Assembly (NCBI GenBank): GCA_030737835.1
Contig: CM060849.1
Span: 15,171,216 to 15,235,215 of the forward strand
DNA from: Acorus gramineus
Taxonomy: Eukaryota > Streptophyta > Magnoliopsida > Acorales > Acoraceae
Length of the DNA stretch: 64,000 nucleotides
Reading direction: 5' to 3'
The position numbers and the translations under genes were made by a program. Below, one piece after another: positions 48,701-61,587 of this stretch. Below the pieces are notes generated by a model. It was not told where the DNA came from. It saw nothing but the letters and a program-made list of their open reading frames with translations, and searched no databases. Numbering within the stretch: the stretch's first letter is position 1; each line of letters starts with the position of its first letter.

Positions 48701-51700
48701 AATATAAAGGGATTGGCTCATACTCTCACAAGGGATCTTACTTTTGACCAAGCAAGTTATGAGGAAGAAAATTCGATAAGGAGGACAAGAAGTGAAATAA
48801 ATGTGTTTTATTTTCCCATTTTCTTCCCCTCTTTTTTGTCTTTAATACATGTTTCTTGTACTTCCAACCTGCTTATCTTGAAGATTGCAACATTGTTTTT
48901 CTCATCAACCATGCCCCAAATATGAGTATTATTATATGTTTTATAGCATACGTGGATAACATTTTTACAGAATTCTTCATGAGTTTTTCTACGTCCCTTC
49001 TTTCTCACATTCTGATCTAGATGGGATAAAGCTTAATGATCATAACTATTGGTGATGTTGTGGTAGTATCCATTTTTTGAGGATTATAAACTTTTTGCAT
49101 GATTACAATGCCCCTATAAAAACATCTCCAATGGATATGTTAGCTAACCAAGGGGTTAAAGTTCCATATCAACACTTTATACCTTAACTACACCCTCATT
49201 TAGAGCATTTTCAATGGATAAGTTAACTAACCAAGACAGTTAGTGTCCAGTTTTTATGTAACATGTAAAAATGTTACTCAAATGGAGTTGTTAAAAGAGC
49301 TAAATGTGAGTCCCATTTGTCAGGTGCTATCTTTTAAGCTAACTATGGCTAGTGTTTTAGCCAGCCAACAATTGAGCAACAACACCAACTAAATGGGGGT
49401 GTAGAAAATGAGAGTGTAGTTGAGGTATAAATTGTTGACATGGCACTTTAGCCTCTCGGTTAGCTAACATATCCATTGAAGATGCTCTTAAATGGTTGTT
49501 GTTGCTCCAATAGACTAGTTAAATAAACTAGTCAAAATAATAGTGGGCCCGACCTCTCCACCCACTCAACCTCCCACAAACGGTCTTTTTTTGAATTCTT
49601 CAAATGTTGGCCGGCTAAAACACTAGTCACAGTTGGCTTGAAAGATAACACTTTGCTCACATTTAGGTCTCTTTTAATAGCTCCATTGGAGCAACATTTT
49701 TACATGTTATGTAAAAATTTGACACGAACCAGTTAATTAATTTATCCATTGGAGATGCTCTAAGCACCATGTCTATAGATCTCCTACAATATCAGCCAGT
49801 TTACATTTTGAACTTAATTGGTTTTCTTGTCCAACCGTATGATTATTAAAAAAAGCCAAAATTTGTAGTGCATAACAGTTCACAACAACATCCATATAAT
49901 CTTATTTATGTGTTAGATAAACTATTAAAAGGAATTTTATAGTAAAACAAAAAAAAAATAGCATACAATTTTGTTTGATCAGTGTGGTTTGAAAGAGGAA
50001 ACGAGATATCACCTTTTCTTTGGATGTCCATTTAGTGGAAAGATTTGGGAGAAAGTGTGCGTGGCTCTTGGATCCCATTGCTCTTTCAATGATCTTGATG
50101 GCATGTGGCGGTGGTTTTGGAAAAGACGCAATCGAGGTGATCGAAGCAACCTCACTAAATCCCAATGATTAGTCGTACATGTGGTAGGTTGGAGCATTTG
50201 GCTCACTCGGAATGAATGTGTTTTCCAGCAAAGGAGATTATATTTGGAAAACATGTGGGCAGTTATCTCCTCACTCCTCAGAGATTGGGTTGCTATTATT
50301 TTGGGAATTGTATTGGGTTGCTATTATTTTGGGAATTGTATGCCTTCAGCCATTATGGGTAATCTTTGGTTTGGGAGGTGATTTCTCGGGGGGCATGTTA
50401 TTGTTGGGGTTTCCCATCATTTTCCTATTCATCCTCTCTCCTTTCTTCCTTCTATAATTTTGTAAGAAGATCCCTTGTTTCCTTCTTGATTCGGGGGTTT
50501 CTCTTCTAATAAGTAATAAGAATTCTCCTAATTTTGTTCTTCAAAAGTTAAATTTTTGTTTGATCAGTTCTATGTGAGAGCAGTAAGGAACTACGGTATA
50601 CAAAACATCTTCGAGTGTAAAAAAATAAAGCCCTTTTAATGTTTGTGATTTCACATCACAATTTAACTTGTCTGAAATTTCATGATGAATTGTGATAAAT
50701 ATTACAAAATCTTACGATTTAATGTTAGAAATCCTTTTCACTTCATACTCTTGATTTCTGATATCTGATTTGTTTTGTGAAACTGGTGAAGATGTTTGAG
50801 TTTGTTTGTCTGATTCCTTGATTTGATAATCATTCATAATAAATATCCAACAACTTTAAGGCTTGAATAAAAGCTGCTTCTGATTCAACTTTCACAGTGG
50901 CTTTTTTCACATGATGGTATACATACATGGTAATTTGATGAAATAGTTAGGGGTAAACTAGGAACAAAAAATGTAATTCCAGCTTATAAAACAGATTGAT
51001 TCGGTTTTGAGAGCTTTCCAAATTATCTATTTTGATGGGCCATTTACTCTATGTACCTGAAGATCCGACCGAAGAGGAACAGAGGCACATTTGGAAATGC
51101 ATTTGGGGAAAATAGCTCCATAAACGCAAAAGTAGCTCAAATTCCAAACACAACCTTAAATAGAGTTATTCCATCCCATTAAAATAGTCTGCATTTCCTT
51201 TGCTTATTAGAATGGAATACTGTATGTTTCAAAAGGGGATTAGCCTTTTGTACAGTTTTGTAAGCCCTGTGAACCGTTGGTGTTAATTCTTGTGGCCTTC
51301 AAGACTCAAAATCTTTTTCTTGGGCAATCACCATAAAAGATATTGTTAACAAGGATAACATGTCGATCCAAGCAAATGTCTTTGTCCTTTCATTTGTTAT
51401 ATCATACTGAAAGTTAATCACTTCTTAACATACCAAATTGATAAAGTGGGGAAAGCTAATAACCTGCTATTCTTGTTAATTGGCAATTATTTTTTGCAGA
51501 ATCCATACTCGGTCAATCTACTCCTGGCTGGCTATGACAAGGACATCGGCCCGTCTCTATACTACATTGACTACATCGCCACCCTGCACAAGATCGACAA
51601 GGGCGCGTTCGGCTACGGGTCCTATTTCTCCCTGTCGATGATGGACAGGCACTACCACAGTGGGATGTCTGTCGAAGAGGCAATCAATTTGGTAGATAAA

Positions 51701-51841
51701 ATTATCATGGAAATCCGATCGAGGCTTGTGGTAGCACCTCCAAATTTCGTGATCAAGATTGTTGACAAGGATGGCGCGAGGGAGTATGCGTGGCGCGAGT
51801 CAATCAAGGATGTAGATGCTTCTCCTGCTGCAATGGCCTGA
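45763..51841 (+). CDS. PBD1: 20S proteasome subunit beta type-2 (beta4, PBD)
   Basis: Three exons: 45763-45920, 46018-46141, 51500-51841 (624 nt, 207 aa), all in frame. It encodes the non-catalytic beta4 subunit (PSMB2 in animals, PBD1/PBD2 in Arabidopsis) of the 20S proteasome core, in cytosol and nucleus. The protein is recognised over its whole length: [114 protein letters not shown]. The N-terminus starts at Met with no propeptide and no catalytic Thr, as expected for beta4. Only the C-terminal tail differs from what I remember of Arabidopsis. Intron 2 is 5.36 kb and full of transposon remnants. PBD1 versus PBD2 cannot be decided from this window. Confidence 0.96.
49123..49761. repeat. 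Two interlocked long inverted repeats (MITE-like) in intron 2 of the proteasome gene
   Basis: Repeat A: left arm 49123-49201 (CATCTCCAATGGATATGTTA...) pairs with 49402-49487. Repeat B: left arm ~49203-49378 pairs with ~49600-49761, arms about 170 bp. Both families begin with a GAGCATCTCCAATGGATA-like terminus. The order on the strand is A-left, B-left, A-right, B-right, which simple nesting would not give. Confidence 0.65.
49960..50530 (+). mobile_element. LINE ORF2 3' fragment in intron 2 of the proteasome gene
   Basis: Reads [20 protein letters not shown] (zinc-binding C..C..H..C), then [25 protein letters not shown], the conserved end of plant LINE ORF2, with one stop between. The tail carries the AAGATCCCTTG family motif near 50467 and ends in an AATAAG-rich stretch. 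A tandem 28-bp duplication lies at 50285-50340. Confidence 0.7.
50285..50340 (+). repeat. 28-bp perfect tandem duplication
   Basis: Two adjacent copies of TTGGGTTGCTATTATTTTGG plus eight further bases, inside the LINE fragment. Confidence 0.8.
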
Positions 51842-53030
51842 AACTTTCCTTCTTTTGAACAATATTCGGTACGTGATTTTCATGAATCAAAATGTACTAC
51901 TCTGTTATGGTATTGACGAAAAGTTTTAAACATTTCTTAATTTAGTTGCTCTGCCTTTTCTTTTGGTTTATATTTTCACCAGTCATCCTATTAGGCCAAG
52001 TATCTATATATGGTGCATGTTGGTGAAAATTAATATTCTGCATTTTGAATGTGTTCTTGGCTATGATAGATTTGTTGAGCTTGGGTGGTTATGTAGTAGG
52101 GGCCTAGGGGGGGCACGGCCGTTCTCAATCTTTACAACATGAATCTCATGAATAGGCTGTGGAAGTTTTTCTATCTTGAGCTCGATCTTGAATCGTGTTG
52201 TCTTTTTACAGTCTCAAATGCAGTATATATCACGTTAGCTGCTTGCACTCATACACACCTCATTAAAAAAAAATTTACATTTTCTATATATAATAATACC
52301 ATTCAATTTAGTATATCATATATTTCACTCAGGACTCAACCCTTTATATGATTAAAAAAAAAGTGCGGTATGTGTTTTGAGTTGTAAAATGGGTTGTGTG
52401 TGCCTTCGCTGTTGGTGTTCTTTTCAAATTCCGATCTCTATGCTTTTCACCGCTCCACCGGAAATTCCCTCTGCCCTCTATTGTACTTTTGCTTGGTAGT
52501 TTCCACTTTCTGTCTAGGGCTCAGGGTTGAGCTTGGAATTTGATGGTGGACTTGGAAAACCACTTACAGACCTTCACGCTCAATCATTTTTTTTGGATAA
52601 CACTCGCATCTTCTGTTTTACTGCGACAACTGGTATAGAGTTAACCGATGCTTATTCCTTGATTTTAGAGATACCATATTACAACTCATAACTTAATACA
52701 CTAATATGATACAAAGAGACATGAAAAGATGCTCTATGGATGCGTGCATACAAAATTTCATAAAACATTCAAAATAATGTCAGCAGGGTTACAGGGAATG
52801 GCCTGGTGGATCTAAATAAACACAAAAAAAAAAAAAATTGCGTCTTCACCTCCTAATAATATAAGACTAGGCATAGGTCTCAGCCAATAGATTGAAATTT
52901 AATTTATGGTCCAAAATTACCCAAAGTGCTGTTTCCACCAAAACTGAAGATCTTCAGAAAAAAGTGATGTCATCCACGCTTGACAGATTTCTTTAATCCG
53001 ACGGTGGTCCCTTTCCTGGTCCAACATGAA
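51842..53030. other. 3' UTR of the proteasome gene and AT-rich spacer
   Basis: No convincing ORF. The first few hundred bases probably belong to the proteasome mRNA. The remainder shows no recognisable element. Confidence 0.45.
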
Positions 53031-53031
53031 A

Positions 53032-54043
53032 TTTTTTTTTTTTTTTAAGGAAACAGTAGGCATTCGGTCCTAATTTCATTAATAAAAAAAAGGCAATGTT
53101 CAAAGCATACAAATGCGAAAGAGAAAAACAAGTAAACTAATAAGATCTAGATAACCAGTAGAAGAGATTACTGGGCATACCTGGCCCAGACTCAAGCAAC
53201 CCTATGTCTCAATACAAATCCTTCCCCCGGAGAAGGATACCTTGTTTGCACCCACACAGTGCATATCCCAATCCATAATGAGACTCAGTCATATTCCAAA
53301 TGTTTTCAAAATACACCTTCATACTCCGAAAGACCAAGTGGTTGCGTGAGATCCAAAGGGCCCAGGAAATCGCAGGGACAATCGTACACTGCGATCTCCG
53401 ACCTTGGAGAGCTTTCGGCCGGCCTCCCACAAGTCCTCCAAAGAACTGAGGCGAGCATCAAAATCGGAGGCTAATCCAAGAGCATGCCACGACTGATGAG
53501 CGAAGGGGCACTCGATGAGGATGTGAGTTGTGGATTCTGCACCTCTAAGGCAAGAAGGGAAAGCGGTATCCTCAAGAGGAGCCCATTTCGTCCGATAGAC
53601 CTTCGTAAGGAGCCAATCTTGGTAGGCAAGCCACATAAAGAATTTAACTTTCAAAGGAATCTTGGGCTTCCAAATCTCCCTTGCCTTTCCTACGGTAGCC
53701 ACCACCGGTGGCTTGTCTCTGCGCCACCAGTCATAACAGCTACGGACTGAAAATCCCTCATGTTGCCTGGGTCGCCAAACCGTGTGATCGAGTTGATTCT
53801 CCAAGCGTGGAACAGAATGGAGTTCACCCAACAGGTCGACCAACAAGTCTCCTTCATCCCCGCGCGGATGCTGACGCATCCACACCTCCCAATAGCCGTC
53901 AGACGGGCCACTACGCCAGAAGTTTGCTACCACTCCGCCTTTACCCACCGCAAGCGCGAAGAGTCTGTGATTGATGGGTTTGGATCCTCTGCTCTTCAAT
54001 CTCTGCTGTGATCCTGCTGTAGTTTGTTCACAGGCTCGTCGCG
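53032..54043 (-). mobile_element. LINE ORF2 C-terminal fragment with poly(A) tail
   Basis: A T-run near 53032-53046 is the poly(A) tail of a minus-strand insertion. A long open stretch of about 240 codons (54053-53319) reads IWKPKIPLKVKFFMWLAYQD, then a zinc-binding CLRGAESTTHILIECPFAH, the RT zinc-binding domain of plant LINEs; WISRNHLVFRSMKVYFENIW follows in another frame, so there is one frameshift. Least decayed LINE piece in the window, but 5'-truncated. Its tail differs from the other LINE fragments, so it is a different family. Confidence 0.75.
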
Positions 54044-55540
54044 TCTCACTCAATTCATTGGACTGTGGAAAACCAAATATATTTCTTTGGTGCTTGCCCT
54101 GGAGAACAATATTCGACTATTTTTTTCTTCTTCTTTCACTCTATAGTTGCATACATATCATTTTATTTGTCTTTTGTTTCTATCACTGTAGGTGAATATT
54201 TATTTTTATATTATTTGTTTTGTTAGATTTCGCAGTAGATGAAATAAAATCCAAAGGTGGTATTTTTAAAAGAATAATATCAGCTATAACCTTAAATGCA
54301 ATATCCCACAAATCAATGGTACACGTTTTAATTTTTTAAAAATATTAAACCTTGTCTAAAGCTGCGTATGTTTTGATTATAAAAAAAAATATCATTCCCT
54401 TTTGTCAGTACTGACGAAGGTGTATACCTCGTTGGATAGCTAACAAGATATGTCCATGGACATATAAGTAGATAATTAAAAAAATACTTAATAGATATGG
54501 ATGATACATAAGTGGTGAAGGATATTGACTATTGCCACCCATATAAAATGTGTGAGGAGATATTTGAACATCTTATACAAGATAAATATTAATTTAAATA
54601 AACAAACTGTCTAAAATGAAATTTAATTTAATATTAAATATAAATTAATATCACCTGAAAAAAGGGCTGTGAGAGTGGTGGCGGATAGTGACTAAAAGTC
54701 TAAAACCCCATGTAGCACTAGTATGTATAGAAATATATGTACTACTCTGTATCATTTCAAACCAAATGAACGAATATCCACACAAAAAAAATTTGATGTT
54801 TCATGTGAGGTGTCTTCATCTATATTTCTATTGGAATATTATTTTTTTGTATTATGGTGATTATTATGGTGTCTAATTTATTTATTATATTGTGTATTTT
54901 ATTTTAGCTTAAAATGCGTAATTTGATTTCATTAAGTACTACAAATGTGATGGAATCCAGTTATTTCAATTGAAACATAAGCTAAACATAAAAAAAAAAA
55001 TTTGTTATAAAATTTAGACCTTGTAAAAAAAAAAAAAAAAAAAATTCAATTGTATAGTCATTTTAAGATCCTCAAATGTTGTCTTATATATCTCATTAGC
55101 CATTCAACGAGATATACACCTTCATCAGTACTTACAAAATCAAATGATATATATATTTTTTTATCAAAACATATACCTTTTTAAACGAGGTTTAATATTT
55201 AAAAAAAATTAAAACATATACGAAACGGTTAGTGGGATATTGCATTTAGTTGTATATAATATTATTCTTTTAAAAATATTCCAATTAAATTTAATTTTAT
55301 CTACTATAAGAACCAACAAAACAAATAAATTAAAAATAAATATTCATCTGCTGTGATAGAAACAAAAGTCAAATAAAATGACGTGTATGCAACTATAGAT
55401 TGAAGAAAGAAATAAAAAAAAGTCAAATATTCTTACCCAGTGCATGACTTGCATTAAAAAAAAAAAAAAAAAAAACAAAGGAAGTGGGGTCCACCAAAGA
55501 AATATATTTGGTTTTTCACCGTCCGATGAATTGAGTGAGA
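54044..55540. mobile_element. Long-inverted-repeat (foldback/MULE-like) element, about 1.5 kb
   Basis: Left arm ~54044-54460 starts TCTCACTCAATTCATTGGAC. Right arm ~55075-55540, inverted, starts TCTCACTCAATTCATCGGAC. The arms stay alignable for about 400 bp (shared AAACCAAATATATTTCTTTG, TATAGTTGCATACA, AATGCAATATCCCAC). The centre is AT-rich and non-coding. No target duplication was found; the left end abuts the LINE fragment. Confidence 0.65.
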
Positions 55541-55684
55541 GGTAGCGGCATTAGTAGGATCATAGCAAAAATTGAGGATTGATGGACCGTATCTTCATCT
55601 TTCTATGGGCCTTTGGATGTGGGTCAGCTTTTGAGTTTCCCTATTACCTACATTTGTACATCCAAACTAATGCTCGTCAGAAAA

Positions 55685-55945
55685 CTTGAAAACAGGGACC
55701 CGCCAGGCCTCGACTTGTTTCTTGGTCGGGCAGGGCCCAGGTCTGATTTTGTGGTCAAGGCTGGACCAGCGAGCAAGCCCAAACTGCATCCGTTTGGGCT
55801 TGCTCGGGCCTGTGGGAGGTCCGTGGGTTAATAAAATTTTATTATTGTTTTTCCGGGCCCGTGGGTTGAAACCCGGGCCCAGCATACCCACTCAGGCCCT
55901 GGCCTGTCTTTTGGTCTTGGGCCAGTTGGCTAGACAGGCTCGAGG
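55685..55945. other. GC-rich block, possibly a decayed transposon end
   Basis: An island of GGGCC/CAGGCC-rich sequence in AT-rich DNA, similar in style to the GC-rich ends of the 26922 and 39454 elements. Clear terminal repeats and a target duplication were not found. Confidence 0.3.
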
Positions 55946-56078
55946 GTTTTACGTATTATTATGAAAATTAGTACATATTTTTTAAAATAAAATAACGTTT
56001 TTTTAATTTTCATAACTGAACTAGTAGATTGTAATATATACTGTATTAGAACAATATACACTCTATTAAATTCAATAA

Positions 56079-56330
56079 GGGATTTTTAGTTTTAAGTCCC
56101 TACAAACCATCATATTTAGTGATCGATCCCTCCCTTCTTCGTATTTAGGTTTTAGTCCCCCAATTTAAATGATAGTTCTTTTTTAGTCCCTGAGAGGGAC
56201 CTATCCATAAATTAAAATCATCATATTTTTTAGTCTCTGTGAGGGACCTATCCATGAATTATCTTTTAAATTGGAGGAGGGATCAATCACTAAATATGAT
56301 GATTTGTGGGGACTTAAAACTAAAAATCCC
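56079..56330. mobile_element. Mutator-type MITE (252 bp) with perfect 22-bp TIRs and 9-bp target duplication
   Basis: Both ends read GGGATTTTTAGTTTTAAGTC plus CC inward, a perfect 22-bp inverted repeat. ATTCAATAA flanks it at 56070-56078 and 56331-56339; a 9-bp duplication is the Mutator/MULE signature. Non-coding. Related to the palindrome at 23920-24192. Intact ends suggest a recent insertion. Confidence 0.88.
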
Positions 56331-58499
56331 ATTCAATAAATGTGGGACCCCCCAATGAGACTGCAAAACGGCCAACGCCCTTTTCAAAATTGTCGGAACC
56401 TTCGCTTCATACAATCTCAGCAAAAAAGCAGTTCAAAATGAAATTGTGATTTTCAAACTCACATTCAAACCCCCGACGCAAGTCAGTCTCACTCGCACAC
56501 CAGTCCCAGCTCAAACTGGTGTGTATTGTACGATCATCAACATCAGTTCTGCTTTTATCTTTTGTCATGGAATTAATGCAGCTTGACTGAGAATGGAACA
56601 CAACCACCAAGTTCTAAATGTGGGAATGTCTTGTTCTTCATTTTTATTCACAAAATGATCAAAACGTGGATTATTTTATTTTATTTTGAAAATTATTAAT
56701 TACTTTGTCCTCTTCCACCGACACAAAAGTATTTTGCATATGTTGTTCAGTTGTAAAGTCGCGCTCCTCCCATTGATAAAGTTTGATGTGATAGCGATGC
56801 ACTCAAAATTATAAAGAATACATAAATAATAAATTAAATTTAGATATAGTTTGATCTTGAGATATAACATCTATTTCGGATGTGAATGTCATGATAACAA
56901 TTAAATTTAGCTTATTGTTAAAATTTTCAAACTAAATGGGTATTCGGATTTTAAAGATATTCAATGCAAATCGAAAAGGGTGGTTCTATTTGAGCCTCTT
57001 TAAATTGTAAATAAGTCCCTCACATTTTAATCATTTAATGTACAAGTTTCTCATACATTAACCTCATATGTAAATAATAAACAAGCTCTTCTCACATCAA
57101 AACCTCTCCTCCACCCCTGTCTATCTCCCCTTACAAAACTTTAATTAACATATTCTAATAAAAAAATTAATATAAATATAAATTTTTTTTGAAAATCCAT
57201 TATTTTTTGACATATTTACGTAAATCCTCAAAATCCTAAACTCTAAAAAAAAAAAAAAAAATTAAACCCTGCATATATACAAGATGGGGGTATGCTTATT
57301 ATAAAATGTTAATTAATTTTTTTTAAAAAAAAATTAGGTGAATTTATTTATTAGGGGACGTACTTATGAGAAAAATTTAAATAAATCTTTAACAATAATC
57401 CATTTAAAAAGAATTTATTTACAAATCGAATGAGCTCAAATAAAACCACCCATTCAAAAAATAAAAGTACTTTCGACGGATATTAAATACGTGTGATTTC
57501 GAATCATAGGAAAACTTTCGAGTATTATGTGATGATGGCAACTTTTTCGTGTCTCTTCAACCCCCCCCCCAAAAAAAAAAAAAAAAAAAACCTACTGATT
57601 ACAATACGGTGAAGTGATCCAAGACACCAAAAATATCTTTTATTAAAGATGATATTTATCTAGTTAAAATATATATAAACATTGGACTGCACTAATTTTG
57701 AAAACATTAATAAGCGATTTAAAGACTTGGAATAAGTAATATGCAAGTCCTGTGAACACCTAATCAGAGTCTTTGTTTAGAACAATGATAAAACGATCAT
57801 ACTAACAACACAAATTTCAAGGGCTGAATTAGCAAGAAGTTATCATAATTTTAAATGATAAAAATCTATTGTTTTTATTCATGTGTATCAAAATGGAGAT
57901 AAGAAAAACTGATGAATATTATTCTAACTTTTAATTAAATATCTATCCCCACTTCATCCTAGCTAATTTTTTTTTACAAATAATGAGATAAATTGTTTTT
58001 CAACCATTTATTTCCCTCTTTGTCCTTTTATCCCACTACCTCTTGTGTATATGGTGAGGAATAAGTGGGGTATAGCTGAATAAATGTGAGAATATATAGG
58101 GGAGAACGATTAACCCTGTTTGCTTAGGATAATGTGGATAGTTCTCCTAATTTTGGATAAGGAAATAATAATTTTTTGTTTCACTTAAATGATAAAATAA
58201 CATTTATCCTTTTTTTTTAACCTGATTGTGAAGTGAATATGAACTAAATTGATTAAATGTTTTGTCTTCTAAATTAAGATAAATTACCGTAAAAACCTTT
58301 TTCGTTGCAAAACCAACACTCTACTATAGTTTTGGGAAATGTCCTTTTCTAAAAAAAATGAATATTTTCGCCTAACAATGATGAACATGTTAGACAGGCA
58401 AATCCTACTTTACCATGCACACCCTGGATCCATCATGTAAATGCAGTACTTAGAAGACCTTTTGTGCTTGGGGTGACACCCTCAAATGCACTGTCAAAA

Positions 58500-58740
58500 C
58501 TCATGCCAATCAACAAAAGGGAGAGGGGGATCATCATAACCAACCATATGGGCATTATATAAAGCTGACAGAGGGGGCTGCAGTCATCTTTTTCAAGTCA
58601 TTTTACTGAAGTTGGAAGTGAAAATAAAGGCTGGCAAAACCATCTCCCAAGTTGAAAGCCAAACTACTGCAAGCTTTCTTCTTCACAGGACATTTGGAAG
58701 GAGGAGAACCTCAGATTTTTCCAAAGAAAATGTAGGTCTA
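58500..58740 (+). promoter_or_regulatory. Possible promoter of an unannotated, probably non-coding transcript
   Basis: A CCAAT box (58506-58510) lies 46 bp before a strong TATA box TATATAAA (58556-58563), followed by about 170 bp of more GC-rich sequence and a potential splice donor GTAGGT near 58729. No ORF of note follows. None of the common conserved plant miRNAs was recognised by eye. Speculative. Confidence 0.25.
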
Positions 58741-61587
58741 AAACTGGAGTGTTGTTAAGCACATTTTACAGTCTCACATACTTTATTAGTCACATGCATT
58801 CATTGTAATGAGATATAATTTTCTTTTATATATTCTATAAATGAATCTATATAATTCATTAAAGTATATACTTTAATTTTTATAAAAATATATATCTCAT
58901 CTAATGAGATATATTTTAAAAAATAAAAAAATATAGACTAGATTAGAGTTGGAAATGGGATTGAGTCTAACATTTTACTTGAAACTGTGGTTATGAGATA
59001 TATGTTTTGTCTGATATTAAGTGTGCTCTTGAATCAGCGAATCTGAGATTATTTGATTCCGGAAGTTATCATTGTGGCTGATAGATTTAAAGGTAATATA
59101 GATTCTGATGCATTAGAAAAACTTTATCTTTTTTCTTTTTCGAAACTACATTTTTTTCTTTTAAAATAGAATAAAAACTAAAATATGATATACATAATCC
59201 ACAAAATCCTAATAAAATTAATAGTATTCATATGATCCATAAAATCTTAATTATCTATTGGTCTTTTTTCCCTTGAAGATGAGGCAATATAATCCTAACA
59301 AGGATTTGTTGCCTCTTAGAAAATTCATATATTCCTAACAAGGAAGATATCAAATAAATAAATAAGAAAAAATAACCAAAATATTCCTGAAAAAATTTGC
59401 CTCGGTGTATTCATATGATCCACACATCTTTAAATTTTTTCTTTTTAGAATTGGTGCTAACCAACTAACCAAATTTTGGTTCACAGGCAAAATCTTAATT
59501 ATTTATTGAGTTTTTTTTCATTCATGAAATTTATTTTTTTTAAGAAAATAGACATGTTAACAAAAAAAATTAAAAATTAAATAATTCATGCTACAATGTA
59601 AAAGACTCCCTATATCACTTATTTCTTTATACAGGGAATCAATTTTTTTAAAAACCAGCCCTACGTCCAAATAAATGATAAAATGATTGTATTGTTCCCT
59701 TTCCTTTTTCATTTTTTTTTCTCTGGCTGAATCGACAAACCGAAAAGGGTTGGTGCACAGGACCCCCCTGAATTTTTTTATTTACTTTTAAACCCTCACC
59801 TCCTCTTTTAATTAACCCTCCCTCCTCCAAAAAAAACAAAAGTCTATTTTGATTCTATCTTTACATTGACTCCCAAGCCTCCTTCAATATCTATATCTTA
59901 CACACAGCCATGGAGGCATAAACCCCCGCTCCTCGGCCTCCCCACCCGGGTGCCCATCTTGAAATAAATAAATTTTTTAATTTCTTTTTTTTTTGGTATC
60001 TCAATTGTTCCTAATATCAATCCTCATCTCTAAAAAAATCTTTAATTTTTATTTTTTGTTCCATTAACCATCCCACAATTGGGAATCTGCAATCAATAAT
60101 CCTCTTATCTCATCCATCAACATTTCGAAGGTATATAATTTTTCTTTTAACTTATTGTATTGTTATTAATTTATTTAAAATTTAAAATATTTGTGTAAAT
60201 ATCTAAAATAATCAAATCATTCAACATTTTCAGAATATGAAACCTCGTTGAAGTAAAATTTAAAGGTATATATTGCTTTTTAAATTTAGATCTTGACATT
60301 TTTTTTTAAATCATCGATATGAAATTTGACAAATCGTTTTAAAATTTGATAATTATCTTTTAAACTTATTTAGAGATATGTTTTAGAGTATTTTTATTTT
60401 ATTTTATACATATTCATTTTTTAAGCTATGCTGTTGAAATTGAAAAAAAAAAACATAATTATACAACTTTAAAAAATATTTACATAAATCACGTTAGGCA
60501 CGTTAGGCCGCCCCTTAAAAAAAATCTTGGCTTCGCTACTACTCCCTAGTCTCGCACGCCTCCGTGATTCCACTGACATCCGTCTATCGTGTATGCAGAT
60601 CTAATCATCCCCTTCCTCATATTCAGCAGATATGATCATTTCATCAGCTTTCGTCCTTTAAATGATCTTTATTTCATGTTAAAATTTGATAAATTTTATA
60701 ATGTAATTTTATAATGTTTAGATACAATTTGAGATATTTAATCATTTTGAATAAATATAGAATAAGAATGAATAAACTTTTAAAATGATAAAAAGATAGT
60801 GACTCTTTACATGTCATAGAGAGACATTCTTTCCCTGTAATATAGGAAAGCAAAAGAAAGCATTTTTGAAGATGCTCTAACAAGAGCAATTCTATCCTAT
60901 TTTCTATTTTTTCTCCTTTCCTTATTATTTAGAGAGGTTGGTATGAATGAAATTTAAACTCCCTAATTAGCTCCTTAAAAGCAGGGATAGAGTTTTGACT
61001 CCCAAAGAAATGGTGTGACCCATCTCCTCATTTTTGTCATTTTAATATATATATTGTTGTATCCACTTGAATATCTTGATTTTGAAGGGAGAAAAAATTG
61101 TCATTTTAATATATATTTTTTGTATCCATTTAAATGTCCTGATTTTGAAAGAAAAAAAATTTAGCAAGGATGGAGTGTCCATTTAAATATGGAAACAAAA
61201 AGGGAAAAAAAAATTCTTAAATATTGAGAAGTATTTTAGGGAGAAAATTGGACTTGCTGTCAGGCATCTCTAACAGTAAAATCCATGGAAGGGTGTGGAG
61301 ATCAGATATTAAGGGCTCTAGAAGCCTGAATGATTTGTGCTGTCGGGAGAGAAGGAAGCATACCTGCCGAACTCAAAAGAATATCAATGGGTCACACTGA
61401 AATAAATGCAGTAGCATAAGTACATCCTCAGTCGAGAGAATGATTGGAGGAGCATTTAAAGCATCATGAATGTGATTACCAGATAGTTAGACAAAATTTG
61501 TTTTACCACTTCATTGTCATAACAGCCATGAATATTTGCTATCTGTTGTTTTGAAATACTCATTGGGCTAGTTTGATAAGTAATTTA

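Noticed and set aside
27842-51841. CTU2, ASCC2-like and proteasome beta4 genes as a functional cluster for protein quality control
   Set aside because: The thematic link is loose; they have separate promoters and large spacers, and neighbouring housekeeping genes are common by chance.
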